This document shows positions 33,396 to 45,694 of a stretch of 64,000 nucleotides of DNA, piece by piece. Source of the DNA: Amphibalanus amphitrite. Taxonomy: Eukaryota; Arthropoda; Thecostraca; Balanomorpha; Balanidae. The position numbers and the translations under genes were made by a program. The notes below the pieces were generated by a model. It did no database searches, was not told the origin of the DNA, and saw nothing but the letters and a program-made list of their open reading frames with translations. The stretch lies in contig NW_024882729.1 in the NCBI RefSeq assembly GCF_019059575.1, positions 1 to 64,000 of the forward strand, written 5' to 3'. Positions within the stretch are counted from its first letter, which is position 1; every line of letters starts with the position of its first letter.

Positions 33396-34811
33396 AATGC
33401 AACATCAGTTTTTCGACTCTTACTTTTGATATAGGAGACGAATTAGAGTAATGAAATTGTCTTGAAGGTGTAATCATCCATACGGATCAATTGATGACCA
33501 ACGACCATCATGAACTTCTCAAGTAGGGGTATGACCTTGATCTGCATTCACATTTTGAAGTTGAACTTTTTATGTGAAATTATAGGTGTAAATATTCGAT
33601 GCATCGAGAGAATGATGTCAAATTAAATGTCTCAATTTTTCTCACCAAAGTTCTTGCAAAAATTCTTAGCAAAACTATTTGGGTAAAATGCGACTATTTA
33701 GATGGTTTTGCCCTCTGCTCTGTCGCCAAACCATTGACATGAGGCATTGGTCGAATCTTAAAAGCGAAAGCGTTTTGAAATGCCTATCGAATGAGTTGTT
33801 CCGCGAAGCTCTAGCTCTTTGGTTCACGAGTTATACGGTTATTTGTGAAAATATAAAAACAAGAATTTTTTCGTCGTAATCTTGTCTTTGTGTTTATCAT
33901 AATTTTATCATAATTTCGTCTTCAATGACCTCAACGATGACCTAATCGAAAAATGACCTCTACGATTCTGAAGCATCCTACAGCTATCTGTTGCTTTTCT
34001 CGTCTTTCTAGCCTTCTTAAATTATGATCGGGTTTGGCCGATACGCCCCCCCCCCCCCATGGCTGATTGCACGCGTTAGAGAGCTATCGAACCCACTTTC
34101 AGCGCGCTACAATAGCTTTATATGTCCTCGAGTGTCGAAATAGGCGAAACTTTTCCTTCGATGAACATGATGACGTGGGCTTTGGTCTGAACTGCAACAT
34201 GACTGAAGTAATTTCTCCATGATTTTCGACGCTCTTTAGAAAGCCGCCTACCGCCGCACTCGTCGCTACGTAACCCTGGAGTCAGGTTAGAAGGGAATAT
34301 TCAAACCCCCCTTAGAAGCGTACAACTGGAAAGCCTGGGGCCCTGCTCTGCGGGGCGCGGTCGAGCTAGGCTAGAGCCAGTTCGGAATGTTTACAAGCCC
34401 ACGTAAAGCCCTCAAGAATCTGCATAGAGCACAGGCCTTCCAAGACTTGGGGGTTTAGATATCAACAATCGACATGGTCTGTTGAGACCTGCGTGGTGGC
34501 TATTAGAGGTGGGTGGGCCCCTCAAAAGCCGGTGCAGGAGCCTCAGGTGTCAGTTTGGAGCCATCATGGACCGGTGTTGAGTCCTGATGAATACCTAGGC
34601 GTCTAACCCCTAGACGTCAGGGTGGGGCCTGGCGGTGAGGCAGTTTTTTTTTAAAATTTGCATCCCCGCTGGCACAAGGCTATAGCAGGGGAAGGGAAGC
34701 AGGCACGGGCCTAAAGAGAAGAGGAATTTTCAGATGTCGGCTTGGCATCTTAAGGGCTGGGCATGGCTTTCTCAGAGGCTGACATATCGTAGGTACTGCG
34801 GGACCTCCATG
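33396..34811. other. sequence resembling decayed TTAA-element interior, no gene
   Basis: The phrases GACCTCAACGATGACC, CGCGAAGCTCTAGCTCTTTG and a C-run after GGCCGATACG near 34,040 resemble right halves of the G/C-tract elements, but no intact end was found. The rest (34,300-34,800) has loose GGGCCC words. Confidence 0.4.
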
Positions 34812-35361
34812 CATGGGCGTAGGAACGGCTGGAACATTGTGGGTGCATGGGTGCAGAAATCCAGCCATGGCCGGTGAAGCCGGGGGGGAGGGGGTAGGGA
34901 GCGGCACCCGAGTGGAGGCTCCTTGTGAGCTTTGAGGGTGTACCATGTCGAAAAGGTACCTACCGATGATAAGTGTATTTAGAAGCGTTGATAATGTCAA
35001 TATTGACTACCGCAAAAAGTACCTAAATGCGGCTAACTTAGCCATTTTCGAAGATAGGTATCGGGCTAAAACTTTTGACAGTGGGTCATCGGTATGTGTT
35101 CAATCACATGTGTTCCGTTGCTTCCTTTTTTACTTGAGCGCAAATGTAAGTTTTGAAGACCATCACAGTAGCAAACGTTTCTAAAGGTGCAGAAAGTGGG
35201 CAAAATATCCTGAATTTGTTGTGCTGCATGGGAAGTAGTGTTGATGAGAAAAGGGGTTTTTGCTCCAGATTATTGTGGGTGCAGAATACATTGTCTGCAC
35301 CCACTGGAGAATTATTGTGGGTGCAGCTGCACCCACTGCACCCATGGTTCCTACGCTTATG
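34812..35361. mobile_element. hAT-like MITE with 8-bp target duplication
   Basis: CCTCCATG occurs at 34,804-34,811 and 35,362-35,369. The ends CATGGGCGTAGGAACGG and CCATGGTTCCTACGCTTATG pair as imperfect inverted repeats around CGTAGGAAC. An 8-bp duplication fits the hAT superfamily. Internal repeats of ATTGTGGGTGCAG occur near the right end. No transposase is present. Confidence 0.65.
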
Positions 35362-35559
35362 CCTCCATGAGCCTCAAAAACCTCTATGGGCCCCCTCACG
35401 CTTGGGGTAGGCTTCCTGAAGCATAAAATCTCTGAGTCTTGAGATGGGCCCATTAGACATGAACTGGACCATCAATATGCATGTGGTGAGTTGACCTATA
35501 TCAAACATGATATCGGGTCAATCAGGATTGGGATAGGCCCTCTCAGACCCAGACCAAGC

Positions 35560-36330
35560 ACGGAGTACGGACGCTCCCACACATAGGATGATCCTTTCAT
35601 TCCCGGGATGAGTCTTCTCAGGCCTGAACTGGGCCCTCTCAGACCTGAAATGGGCCCCTCTCAGGCCTGAAGTGGACCCTCTCAGGCCTCAAATAGGTCC
35701 TCTAGGGCCTAAAATGGGCCCTCTCAGGCCTGACATTAGCCCTCTCAGACCTGAAATGGGCCCCCTCAGCCCGGAAATGGTCCCTATCATGTCGAAAAAA
35801 CGGCCACCTCATACCGTAAGTGGGCCCTCTCAGGTCTGAAATGGTGCCTCTTATGCCAGAAATGGGCCCTCTCAGGCCTCAAACGGGCCCTCTCTGGCCT
35901 CAAACAGGCCCTCTAGGGCATGAAATGGGCCCTCTCAAGCTTGAAATGGGCCCCCTCAGGCCTAAAATGGGCCCCTCTCAGGCTTGAAATGGGCCCCTCC
36001 CAGGCCTGAAATGGGCCCTATCAGGCCTCAAACATGCCCTCTAGGGCCTGAAATGGACCCTTCAGGCCTGAAATGGGCCCTCACAGGCATCAAATGGGCC
36101 CTCTCAGGCCTGAAATGGGCCCCTCTCAAGCCTCAAACAGGCCCTCTAGGGCCTGAACTGGGCCCTCTCAAGCTTCAACTGGGCCCCTTCAGGCCTGAAA
36201 TGGGCCCTCACAGACCTGAAATGGGCCCTCTCAGGCCTGAAATGGCCCTCTCATGCCATGGAACGGGCCCTCCTAGGCCTTGGATTAATTCAATCGGGCC
36301 TTGGATGTACCCCCTTAAATCATAAAATGG
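35560..36330 (+). repeat. GGCCTGAAATGGGCCCTCTC minisatellite
   Basis: A unit of about 20-25 bp (CAGGCCTGAAATGGGCCCTC) is repeated with moderate divergence for about 750 bp. The predicted plus-strand peptide of GLKWAP/PEMGP-like repeats is an artefact of the unit length. Confidence 0.85.
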
Positions 36331-37269
36331 GACTATAAATCCTAGGGGGGGCGGGGGGCTATCAAGTATCAGGCCTGAAAACTGTTTTTCAGTCCTATGA
36401 CGGACCTTGACATTAGTGATAAAAAATTGTCAGGCTGCATAACGTTACAGTTCGAATCGACGGTGGGCCCCTAGGATAAGAGACGGGGGTGAGATCTCAC
36501 CCCTTTCACCCCCCCTGGCTGCGCCACTGGCACACTGCACAGCGTACGTGCGTCAAAGAGCGGCCGTAATAATTTTAACCCGAGCTGTATTGTGCATGTG
36601 TTTTATCGGAGCTACTTTACCAGTTAACCCGCGCGGGGCTGGGGGGTAAATTAAACCCCCTTCGCGAATTTTTGCAATGTCTCAAAAACGGCGGCGCGCA
36701 GCGCCGCCAAACTTTCAGTACCTTTTCTTACATTAATTTGACACGTTCCCTGAAAATTTGAGCGAAATCCGTCGGAACATTTTTGAGAAATCGACGTTTT
36801 AGTGACGTCAGGTTCGCCATTTTCGCCTCAAAAACGGAAAATTTCAAACGCCGCTAACATCTTCGTTTTTAAAGGAATCAAGACGTAACAAAAAAGGTTA
36901 TACGTAATTATACTTTGTCTATCAAATGGCTATCTCGGTTTTTGAAAATTTTGGATTTTCGCCCATTTTTTCTCTAAAAAACTGGCTTTTTCGGGAAAAT
37001 AATTATAACCCTCGCCCGTATAGGGGGGGGGGGGGTCGAACGGACCCCCCTCGGTTTTTCGCGAATAACTCGCGTAAAAGGCGGCCGATGGCGACGAAAC
37101 ATTCAGTACCCTCGCGTTAATCAATTTTACACCTACCCTGAAATTTTCATGACCCTGACCCCAATGACCTTTGACCTGTGACCTACTTTTCGAGACCATG
37201 TTTGGCCGGAATCGCGATTCGGCGTATGTCGGCTCGCATTAGCCGCACGTTTGCAGTCTTTTCGTGGTT

Positions 37270-38484
37270 TTAACCCGCGACCTGGTGGGGGGGGGGCTAT
37301 TTTTTGCCCCCCCCCCCCTCCAGACTTTTTGATATATCTTCAGAACCGCTGCGCCGATCGTCACCAACCTTTCAGTACCCTCCCGGACATCAATTTTACA
37401 CATTGTGACCAAAAATTTTCCAAAGGCTATGATAGGTTGGCCGGAAATGACGTCAGAGTGACGTCATGTTCTGCCGTTTTCGACCCAAAAAAGGGTTTCG
37501 CGGGAAGAGCTGTCAGGCCTATAGCTTTGCAAATACAGAAAAATGATAAAGACATAAAAGCTGTAGAATTAACAGGGCTACAAAACTGCTATCTCGGATT
37601 TTTGAAATTTTTGGATTTTGACCCCCAAAATCACAAAATATATTTTTTGCATATAATAATCTAAAAATCCAAAAAGTTTTTTGAATTTCGCAAAAACCGG
37701 AATATATGTGATAGTCCTTACCGCCTTCCATCCACATACCAAATTTGAGATCGATACCTCTTTTTTTGGCGAAGTTATAGCGAAAAAACTGTTTAAAATT
37801 GATGACGTCAAATCTTCAAACTCAATTTTTAGCAATTCTAGACCCCGTAGCGCAAAACAAAGACCACCATTAGACTCCCCGTGACGAGCTGCATCGAATC
37901 AATACCCATTTTATGCAAAACTATCAACTTTAAAATTTGACCTTTTTTGGCCTGACCTTGACCTGACCTTGACCTGAACTTCACCAGAAAGTGACCTAAG
38001 CCGTACCTGATAGTCTTATAACCAACACCATTGAGTTGGAAATGAAAAATTGGCCATAAAACATGCATCACACAACCTTAGTAAAGTTGGGCTCATGTGA
38101 CCTGACCTGTGACCCTTGGTGACCTGACCTGTGACCTGACCTGGTATTGTCAGTGACCTCTAATAGCAATATATCTACTAGGCAACTGACGTCCTATCGC
38201 TGATTCTCGACAAAATGCGTTTTCCTCGGCGTTATAGCGCATTCCCTAGAAGACCCGTGAACGGTGAAACATTTCATCTTTGACCTGACCTGTGACGTCA
38301 TCGGTGACCCCGAGGTCAATGAAATTTGGTTTTCTTCGACAAATTTGACAAGCCTTTCGAACGCCGTTTGAATTTTGCGGATCCGTCCAGTAGTTTCGGA
38401 GATACGAGGGGGGGGGGGCAAAAAATAGCCCCCCCCCCCCCACCAGGTCGCGTTATAAACAGACCCCACCAGGGCGCGGGTTAA
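37270..38484 (+). mobile_element. TTAA element inserted in copy 2 (empty site visible elsewhere)
   Basis: The left end is TTAACCCGCGACCTGGTGG with hairpin G-run/CTATTTTTTG/C-run. The right end is G-run/CAAAAAATAG/C-run, ACCAGGTCGCGTTATAAACA, then ACCAGGGCGCGGGTTAA. The uninterrupted host sequence is seen in copy 3 at 45,950-45,975 (TTCGTGGTTT|CAAGCGTTCAAA), against GTGGTTTTAA...TTAAGCGTTC here. This proves insertion with a 4-bp duplication, apart from one T/C difference at the site. Confidence 0.85.
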
Positions 38485-38676
38485 GCGTTCAAACATGGGA
38501 TATGATGTTGCTCCCATGCAATAGGGTGGGTGTCAAGGTCACCGGAAGGTCAGGTCAGGTCATTGACTTTGATGACCTCCGTTCACTTTTTCGAGTTTTA
38601 CATGTTTCTAGGCCAGTTTTTTTTAGCTGAATTCGAATTTGGCAACCTATGAACATTTACCAAGTAGTTTTGGCAC

Positions 38677-38696
38677 CTTCGTAACATGTTACGAAG
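38677..38696. other. perfect 20-bp palindrome, element copy 2
   Basis: Same sequence as at 27,685, in opposite element orientation, flanked by GCTGTCAGAGGCGGC. Confidence 0.9.
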
Positions 38697-40057
38697 CTGT
38701 CAGAGGCGGCTGCCACCTACTACAAATACCCTTACTGGTTGACCTGACCTGACCTGACCCGACCCGGCCTAAATGCATGAAGACATCATCTGTGATCAAA
38801 ACTAACATGATATTCGTGATCATCACCCCGAAAAACCACATAGCAGCCACGCTTTACGACTTTCTAACAGGTCCCGATTTTCCCGACTTTTGGGTCATTG
38901 ACCTGACCTGGAAGGTCAACCGATGACCTAGGACCTTAAACTTGGGTATCATCGGCTTCCTCTCGTCACGGGCAACACGCTCGTTTTTTTTCCGCGAAGC
39001 TCTAGCTCGATCAGGGGCGAAACGGCAAAGGGGGGGGGGGGGGCCAACGGACCCTTTATACGTTCGCGGCTGGAAAAACACCAATACGGGCGAGGGATAA
39101 AATCCAAAATTTTGGGTGTATCGAAAAAAACCGGAATATATGTCAGAGAAAAGGTATATGTGCATTACATACCAATTTTTAGAAGTATCGGTTAAAAAAT
39201 GTGGGAGTTATTAAAAATTTTATGCCGTCACGACACACAATTTTTTTGGAAAAATGATTTTTTTTTTAGTTTTAGACCTCGTACGGAAACAAACATAGCA
39301 CCATTCGATTCGCCGTGAAAAACTGCATCAGATAGACAACTTTTTAGGCCTTAACAACCAACTTCAAAATTTGACTTCACTTGACCTGACCTTGACCTGA
39401 CCTCGACCTGAAATTCATCCAGAGGTGGTCCATATCACTTATTGAGTGTGCCTATTGAATTCTACGAGTAAAATGGCCCATAAAACATGTGTCGCGCATG
39501 CCCTTTTCTATATTTTGTTTTTGGTGACCTGACCTGACCTGACCTGACCTTGACCTTGACCTCTGAATGATATTGTATGCAACGAATATTGTCTTGGTAG
39601 CCTAAGAACACGTTTTGGGCAATCAGTCTCAGTTCATGACTCCGTTCTTCGGCAACTGCGGTGCTAGGCCGATACTGTAGAAACTTGCAATTTGTACCCT
39701 TGACCTGACCTTGACCTTGACCTCAAACTTTAAATTAAGTACATGTTTTTAGTTGTTCGTGATGAGATCTTTCGATTGGCGTTTGAATTTTCCAAATAGG
39801 ACCATTAGTTCGGGAGATAACAGGGTGGTTGCCACCCCCCCCCCCCCCCCGGCAGTCTTTTTGCTCTGCACTCAACATTTTTAGAGCTAGAAGGCTGATT
39901 TTTCGTATAGCTGCTTGTCTATCCTTTTTTGATGTCCACTGAAAAATTTCAAGTTTCTGTGATTTTTGGTTTCGGAGATATGACCTTGTTTTTCAGGTCA
40001 TGTCATGACCCAAATGGCCAATTCTCAACATCTTGCGTTTGCCATGGGCCTTGTGAG

Positions 40058-41669
40058 TAGAGGTGGCAAAAGATGAAAATTTTGGGAACCAGACTCGAAC
40101 CAGACCCGGTTGGACATTTCTGGAACCAGTCGGACCCGGTCTTAGTTGGAATCGGAACCAGTTGGACCCGTTCCCCAAAAGTCAATTAACCCGCGCCCTG
40201 CTGGGGGGGGGGGGGGGTGTTTGAACACCCCCCCCCCCTTGTGGTTTTTCGCGAATATCTCAAAAACGGCGGCGCGGAGCGCCGCCGTTTTTGGTACACC
40301 TTATCATACATCAATTCTACACATGTTGTGAAAATTTCAGACCAAGGTCATTCAAGGTCAGGTCACCAGGTCACTTGAAGTGACCTCACCTCATAAAAAC
40401 TTTCAATGTCTGTCATAGCTACACCGAGTGACCGATCGCTTTGAAACTTTCAGCGATTGCTGAGAGCAATAGTATGTACAAAATGTATATCTCAGAATTT
40501 TGATATCGATGACCTAAGGTCAGGTCAATTTTGCGACCTCCCCATTATAAGTCAATGGGAGAAAATTGAAATGCGCCTCTTTTGGATGAAAGACATTATA
40601 AACACTCCCAAACACCGAATTACAAGTGGTTTAGACACACTGAACTTGAGAATGGTGTCCGTGACCCTTGTTTATGCCCTGAGGTCATCTTAGGTCACGA
40701 ATGGTATCTAACAGTTTTTCGCAAATAACTTTTGATAGAGGCATGCTAGAGCGATGAAAACGCCTTAGATGTGTTCAGCTCGACGATACGGATCGACTGA
40801 TATGCAACATGACCCTTTCCGGTCAGGTCATGACCTTGACCTGAGGTCAAATTTTCAAGTTGACCTTTCAAGGTCAAGTCATAGTTCATTCGATCCGTCT
40901 TGACGAGAGGAACACGATGCCGGTAAAAGTAAGCTCTTACAAGGCTTGGGTCATAAGTTATTGCAGAAAAACTGTTTTCGAAAAAATCGGCTATTTTTGC
41001 AGTTTTTGCCCCCTGCAGGCAAAACCGTTGACGTTAGGTCAAATCTGAGAGAATTACTCAGAAAGGGCGTTAATAGGGCTATCGAATGCGCTTTTCCGCG
41101 GCGCTGTAGCTCTACTGGTTCCCGAGTTATGCGTTGGCTTCTTGGAAATTTTCGACATTCGACCTGGAAATCGGCGAAATTTTGCCTTCAATGACCTCTG
41201 GTGACCTGACCTTTGACCTGACCAAAAAATTGACCGAAGTGATTTCGTCATTATTTTTGACGCTCTTTCGAACGCCGCCTTCCGCGTATCGCTACGTGGC
41301 CCAGGAGCCGAGTTACAAGGGGGGGTGTTCAAACACCCCCCCCCCCCCCCAGCAGGGCGTGGAAATCCAGGACCCCCAGCAGGGCGCGGGTTAATACAAA
41401 CTACTTGTAGGTATCAATATCATTAGTTGGCAGTTGCATCATGTAAAACAGCTTATTTCCAATTGGGAATACTCATGAGCTACTGTGTGCAAAGAAACAT
41501 TCACTTAATTCACTTCATAATTTGCAATAATGTGTAGTGTGCAAGATGTATAGTTTATGGTAGGACCCGGTTGGACCCGTCAGAAAATTTCCAGGAACCG
41601 GTCTGGACCCATATGGGTCCAGACTGGTTCTTTGGACCGGGTCTTCGGGTCCACATTTTGCCACCTCTA
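40058..41669. mobile_element. hAT-like element with 8-bp duplication, itself interrupted
   Basis: CTTGTGAG occurs at 40,050-40,057 and 41,670-41,677. Between them the ends TAGAGGTGGCAAAAG and ATTTTGCCACCTCTA are inverted copies. The flanks inside are GGTTGGACCCG-rich on both arms. The GGTGGCAAA end type and the 8-bp duplication are typical of hAT. The bulk of the interval is the inserted TTAA element (40,186-41,394), so the hAT part is about 400 bp and non-autonomous. Confidence 0.8.
40186..41394 (+). mobile_element. TTAA element nested in the hAT-like element
   Basis: The left end is TTAACCCGCGCCCTGCTGG, then the hairpin G-run/TGTTTGAACA/C-run. The right end is GGGGGGTGTTCAAACACCCC plus a C-run, AGCAGGGCGTGGAAATCCAG, then AGCAGGGCGCGGGTTAA. 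TTAA is at 40,186 and 41,391. The interior has TTTTTCGCGAATATCTCAAA, AACGGCGGCGCGGAGCGCCG, and several GACCTGACC arrays. This is the best preserved member and useful as a reference copy. Confidence 0.85.
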
Positions 41670-42398
41670 CTTGTGAGCTTTTGACACCCTGATTTCGGCC
41701 TTTTTTGCCAGTCTTACCTCCCACCTATCATGGAACATGTTGTTCGACGATGTACAGGGGTCAAGGTCAGGGTCAAGGTCAACCTAGGTCGTCTAAGATA
41801 ATTGCGTTTTAGGCAAGCTGAATTTACTTTTTTGTGAAGTTTTTTGACTGCATTTTTGGTAAAAGCTTCTCAGATCATGATTTCATGTGATATGGACCCA
41901 AAAACAATCGGTGCACACATCAGTATACACACAGACACACACAGACATACAAACACATATAATTGACCTTGACCTAACTTGACCTGAAATGACCTCAGCA
42001 GCAAAATTCTGGTCGGATAGTGTGACAAAGAGGTTCTAGCTGGCTTGGCACCAGAAAACAGCATCGTCATCGGTATTTGATAAGCAGCGCACTTGATATC
42101 CAACGGTGACCCAAAACAGCAACATTTTTTAGTTTGACCTGACCTGGAAGGTCAATGACTGACCTGAGAAGGTAAAACTGGGTATCATTGGATTCGTCTC
42201 TTCCCAAAGAATCTTTTTGGTCTTTACTGCTAAGCTCTATCTCCAACAGGAACGATATGGCGCGGGGGGGGGGGGTGGCAACCCCCCCCCCATGTGCGTT
42301 CTAGGATGGGAAAATGGCATGTGCGGGCGAGGGTTAAATTTACCCCCCCCCCCCAGCCCCGCACGTTCGGCTGGAGACCCCAGCCCCGCGCGGGTTAA

Positions 42399-45300
42399 TT
42401 ATTCTCTTTTGGCTCGTGCCATTCGATTAATCACCTGGTAGCGCCATGCAAATTGCGGCACAAATTTCTCGCCTCATTAAAGCTTGCATGCATGTCCAAC
42501 ATTTCGTTTTTTGTTTTGCCAGCATCACATGGTTTGGTGGGTTCCCTTTCTAGATTATGGATGTAGCCAACATGAGACCATCAGCAATATCTCTCTTCCT
42601 TTCTGGCAATCACTTATCCTTGCAGCAGATTAAAACGAAATTAGACGCTGCCTGATCAATTCATAATAATCCCCCTTCAATATAGCGAATAAATAACCTA
42701 AATTTGCCTGGAATGATTCGCATTTTGAGTGAAAAATATTGGAGAGCCTGTTGAATATTTTCGCTCGGCTTCCGCGATGATCTTGACGCCTGAAACCGCG
42801 CGTCGATGATGTATCTTCCACGAATAGATTTTAAGCCTTTGATTTACGACACACCTTTTCACAGAACCACCGGATAATTATATAAGACGGAGTTTTGAAC
42901 GCACGCAGCCTGCGCTTGCAGCTGCGTCAAACCGCGGAAATCTTCAACAACACGGTTTCTGTCGTTGGCGACTCGACCGAGCTGTTTTATGCGTCCAAAC
43001 CGGTCTCGGCGACCTCTACCGCGATGGGCGCGCGAATCGCCCGTAGTCGGGTCGGCCTGTGGAGGAGAGGAAGGAGGATTAGGGCGGCGGCTGGTCCCGT
43101 CAGGAGTCCGGAATGCCCTCAGCACGCTGCACGCCAGCCGCCCATATCCGACCTCTGCGCCTGACGCGGCGGCGCTGAAACTGACACGCTGACATTGCGA
43201 TACCCCCTCCACCCCAGACTTCTCCGGAGTCTTTAAATAAAGTTTGTCAGCTGCCCGGGTGCAAAACAAACAGCAAACAAATATCGTACGTATTCTATAT
43301 TCATCTTTAACGTTAAATATGTATGTCGGGATTGATTAAATTCATAAGTTGGTTTGAAGAAAAGCGTCTGTCTAATTAAATTTTCAACCACGAATTGAAC
43401 AGTTCGTTCTTATTCCTGTATGAGGTATAGAACTTTACACTATACACATCTTTCTAGAAATTGTGTGCCGTGACGTTAATAAAAAGTCATTTAATCCCGA
43501 ATTCGACCAATTTGGTTTAGTTATTTGAAAATATGTAAGCATGACCTTTCCTCGATATTGAATAAAAAAGTGCCGAAAAAAATGTACTTTATTGATAGAA
43601 AATATGTGATATTTCGGCCACTGGCCTTTGTCGAACATATATAATCAAGATAAACAATATTTTCGTTTCGCCGCATCGCGTTCCACTGCCTCTACAAAAT
43701 TACGTACATCAGTTCGTGACAAAATCGATATCGTACCACTGTAACAAAGTATTATAATTCCGTTAAAAGGTGAAAACTCTATCTATGAGTACACAGGTTT
43801 AGATACACCTATAATAATAACAATAACAATACCTATAATCAGGTTTAGTTACCTTCATAAAGCTAGAAAATCATGTCAAAGGCTTTAGACCGAAAGAAAG
43901 TAAGGACAGTTTAAGACGAAATTATCCTAACATCTGTGAAGACCGCGTGTGGAAGGTGAGTCTATACAAATCAAATGAAAACAAGCACATCAATAAACAA
44001 CTTCCAAATCACTAACACATATCTCAAAGCAGTTCGCACAACACATATACACACATGTACAATGTACATACATATAATTTCACAGGATAGGCCATGACGA
44101 GTCGTTACTGTTTAGATGTGGGCTCCATCAACTCCATCAACAATTTTGTTTAGGATTGGACTGTAGCTGCTCAACACATACTTCTCTGACAGGTACTCCA
44201 TATTTCTTATAGAAAGATAAGGCATTTGATTTTATGGGTAATTACATAATAGTCCTTTCGAAAAAGTTGATATTCCAAATTTTCAAAAAGCCGAGACATG
44301 CATTCCAAATGATTGCACAGTTAATGGAACTATATAACAAGTATACAACAGTACATAACACCGAATACAGAAGTTTGTGCATTTATTTATGACTCGTATT
44401 AAAACACATGTTGATTAGGTATATCAGAGTAAGCGGCTGCTAGTTGACGGGGAGCTGGCTGATTAACAGTCCCTCATTTATTAGCGTATTTGCGCACATG
44501 TCAAAAAAAAAAAAACGTCAGTGTTATCGTCAACGTGATCACATCCGTGGGCGTCCGATCATTGAAGCTCTAGGCTCGGTTACCAACCCATCAGCCTGTT
44601 ACATAACAACAATCATGCAAACGGTATCAGGCGATGCGGTAGACATATGATTTTCCATATTGTGATACTGGCGAGTGTCTAACAAGAGAGTCTGTGTAAA
44701 TGGCTCACGAAGTGAAGAAATAATAGATTATGATACACGATGTTTTCAGAGGTTACTATATCATTGAATATCTTGCTCATCCATAATGCCATTGAAGCAT
44801 AGTACAGCAACAACGGTAAACACAACCTAGAGCTGTTTTCTACCGTTTCTCAATCATGAAAGAATCGTCAATCGTAAAACATGAAAATCTAAATTGCGTT
44901 GTATGCTATACATATCTAAATTGCATTTTTTATTATGTAGCTATACATAATACATATGTGTATTATAAACATTTACCGCACTGTTCTCTGAGTATCTTGA
45001 GGGAATCTGCGATCTCGGTTAGCATCTGAACAGATGATCGCTAGGAAAATTGGACAGCAGTAACAGGAACTCTCGACAGGAGTCATGATACGGCTAGAGC
45101 ATGAGCCTCGACGAGCTGAAACTTTGAACTAACGGTTCGGGCTACAAAGGGAACGTCTCCAAGTAGCTGACAACGTCAGCGAATTGGCGGAATGGACAAG
45201 GTGGGCCACTAGTGCAGTGTTAGCTGCTCCCTGAGATGTCCGACTGAGACGACTTTTCGGCAAGGCATGACACCCCAGTTCGTCACAACGCCAGTACTCT

Positions 45301-45487
45301 GCACTCATCAGCAGCGTCGGGCCAGCCTCCCATAGTTCTGGGGAAAGGCAGGCGGTGGGGCAAAAGTCCTGGCCTATTACCCATCGGAAGGAGAAGCCGA
45401 TGGTCCAGGACCAGCCGGATATGATTGAGACTGCTGCACCTGAGGAGACACGCAACACAAACTACCAGAGCGTCGTCAACTTATAAG
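42399..45487. other. mostly AT-rich unassigned sequence
   Basis: There is a GC-rich island at about 42,890-43,200 with overlapping open frames on both strands (up to 136 codons), but none shows a motif, splice-consistent borders or codon bias that I would defend. 43,260-45,000 is AT-rich and empty to my eye. Around 45,010-45,480 there is a less AT-rich stretch with a minus-strand frame of 109 codons that I do not recognise. Confidence 0.4.
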
Positions 45488-45694
45488 TACAGGGTGTCCC
45501 AAAAGTAAGGTCATGATTTAAAACTTAAATATCTCGAGAAGTAAGAGTCCGAATCACTTCCAATTTTAACACGTGCAAGGTACATCCATAAAATTATTTT
45601 CTTGCATGCTTAAACCATTTTTGATCATAACTACACCGAGCAGTAGGCATAAAACTGAGAAGGTCGAAATTCAACTCTTAGAGAGGATCCGTCA

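Larger units (their letters stand above)
37005..39100 (+). mobile_element. CCCTCGCCCGTA-type element, copy 2, with ATAA duplication
   Basis: The left end is ATAACCCTCGCCCGTATAGG plus a G-run, TCGAACGGA and a C-run. The right end is a G-run, CCAACGGACC, then CAATACGGGCGAGGGATAA. ATAA flanks both sides (37,005-37,008 and 39,097-39,100). The interior is split by the 37,270-38,484 element. It carries the 20-bp palindrome at 38,677 and tandem GACCTGACCTGACC. Confidence 0.75.
39830..42337 (+). mobile_element. left-truncated TTAA element inserted in the outermost element
   Basis: The right end is a G-run, TGGCAA and a C-run at about 42,265-42,292, then GGCATGTGCGGGCGAGGGTTAA with TTAA at 42,334. 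The left hairpin partner GGTGGTTGCCACC plus a C-run is at about 39,826-39,850, but the terminal CCCTCGCC sequence is missing there. The TTAA it uses lies in the loop of the outer element's right hairpin. It hosts the hAT element at 40,058. Confidence 0.5.
36624..42398 (+). mobile_element. outermost TTAA element of a deep transposon nest
   Basis: TTAACCCGCGCGGGGCTGG and hairpin GGGGGGTAAATTAAACCCCC at the left pair with ATTTACCCCC..CCAGCCCCGC and a second copy CAGCCCCGCGCGGGTTAA at the right. TTAA lies at 36,624 and 42,395. The original element is only the pieces 36,624-37,004, about 39,101-39,830 and 42,338-42,398; everything else was inserted later. The right-end doubling matches related elements. 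Confidence 0.7.

Noticed and set aside
35984..36325. Plus-strand 113-codon frame of PEMGP/GLKWAP repeats
   Set aside because: It follows the GGCCTGAAATGGGCCC minisatellite and is interrupted as soon as the repeat ends.
36440..36470. tRNA-like GTTCGAATCGA motif
   Set aside because: No acceptor, D or anticodon stems can be drawn around it.
42859..43269. GC-rich 136-codon minus-strand frame
   Set aside because: Comparable frames exist on the other strand, there are no credible splice sites and the composition is Arg/Ala/Pro-rich as expected from GC content.
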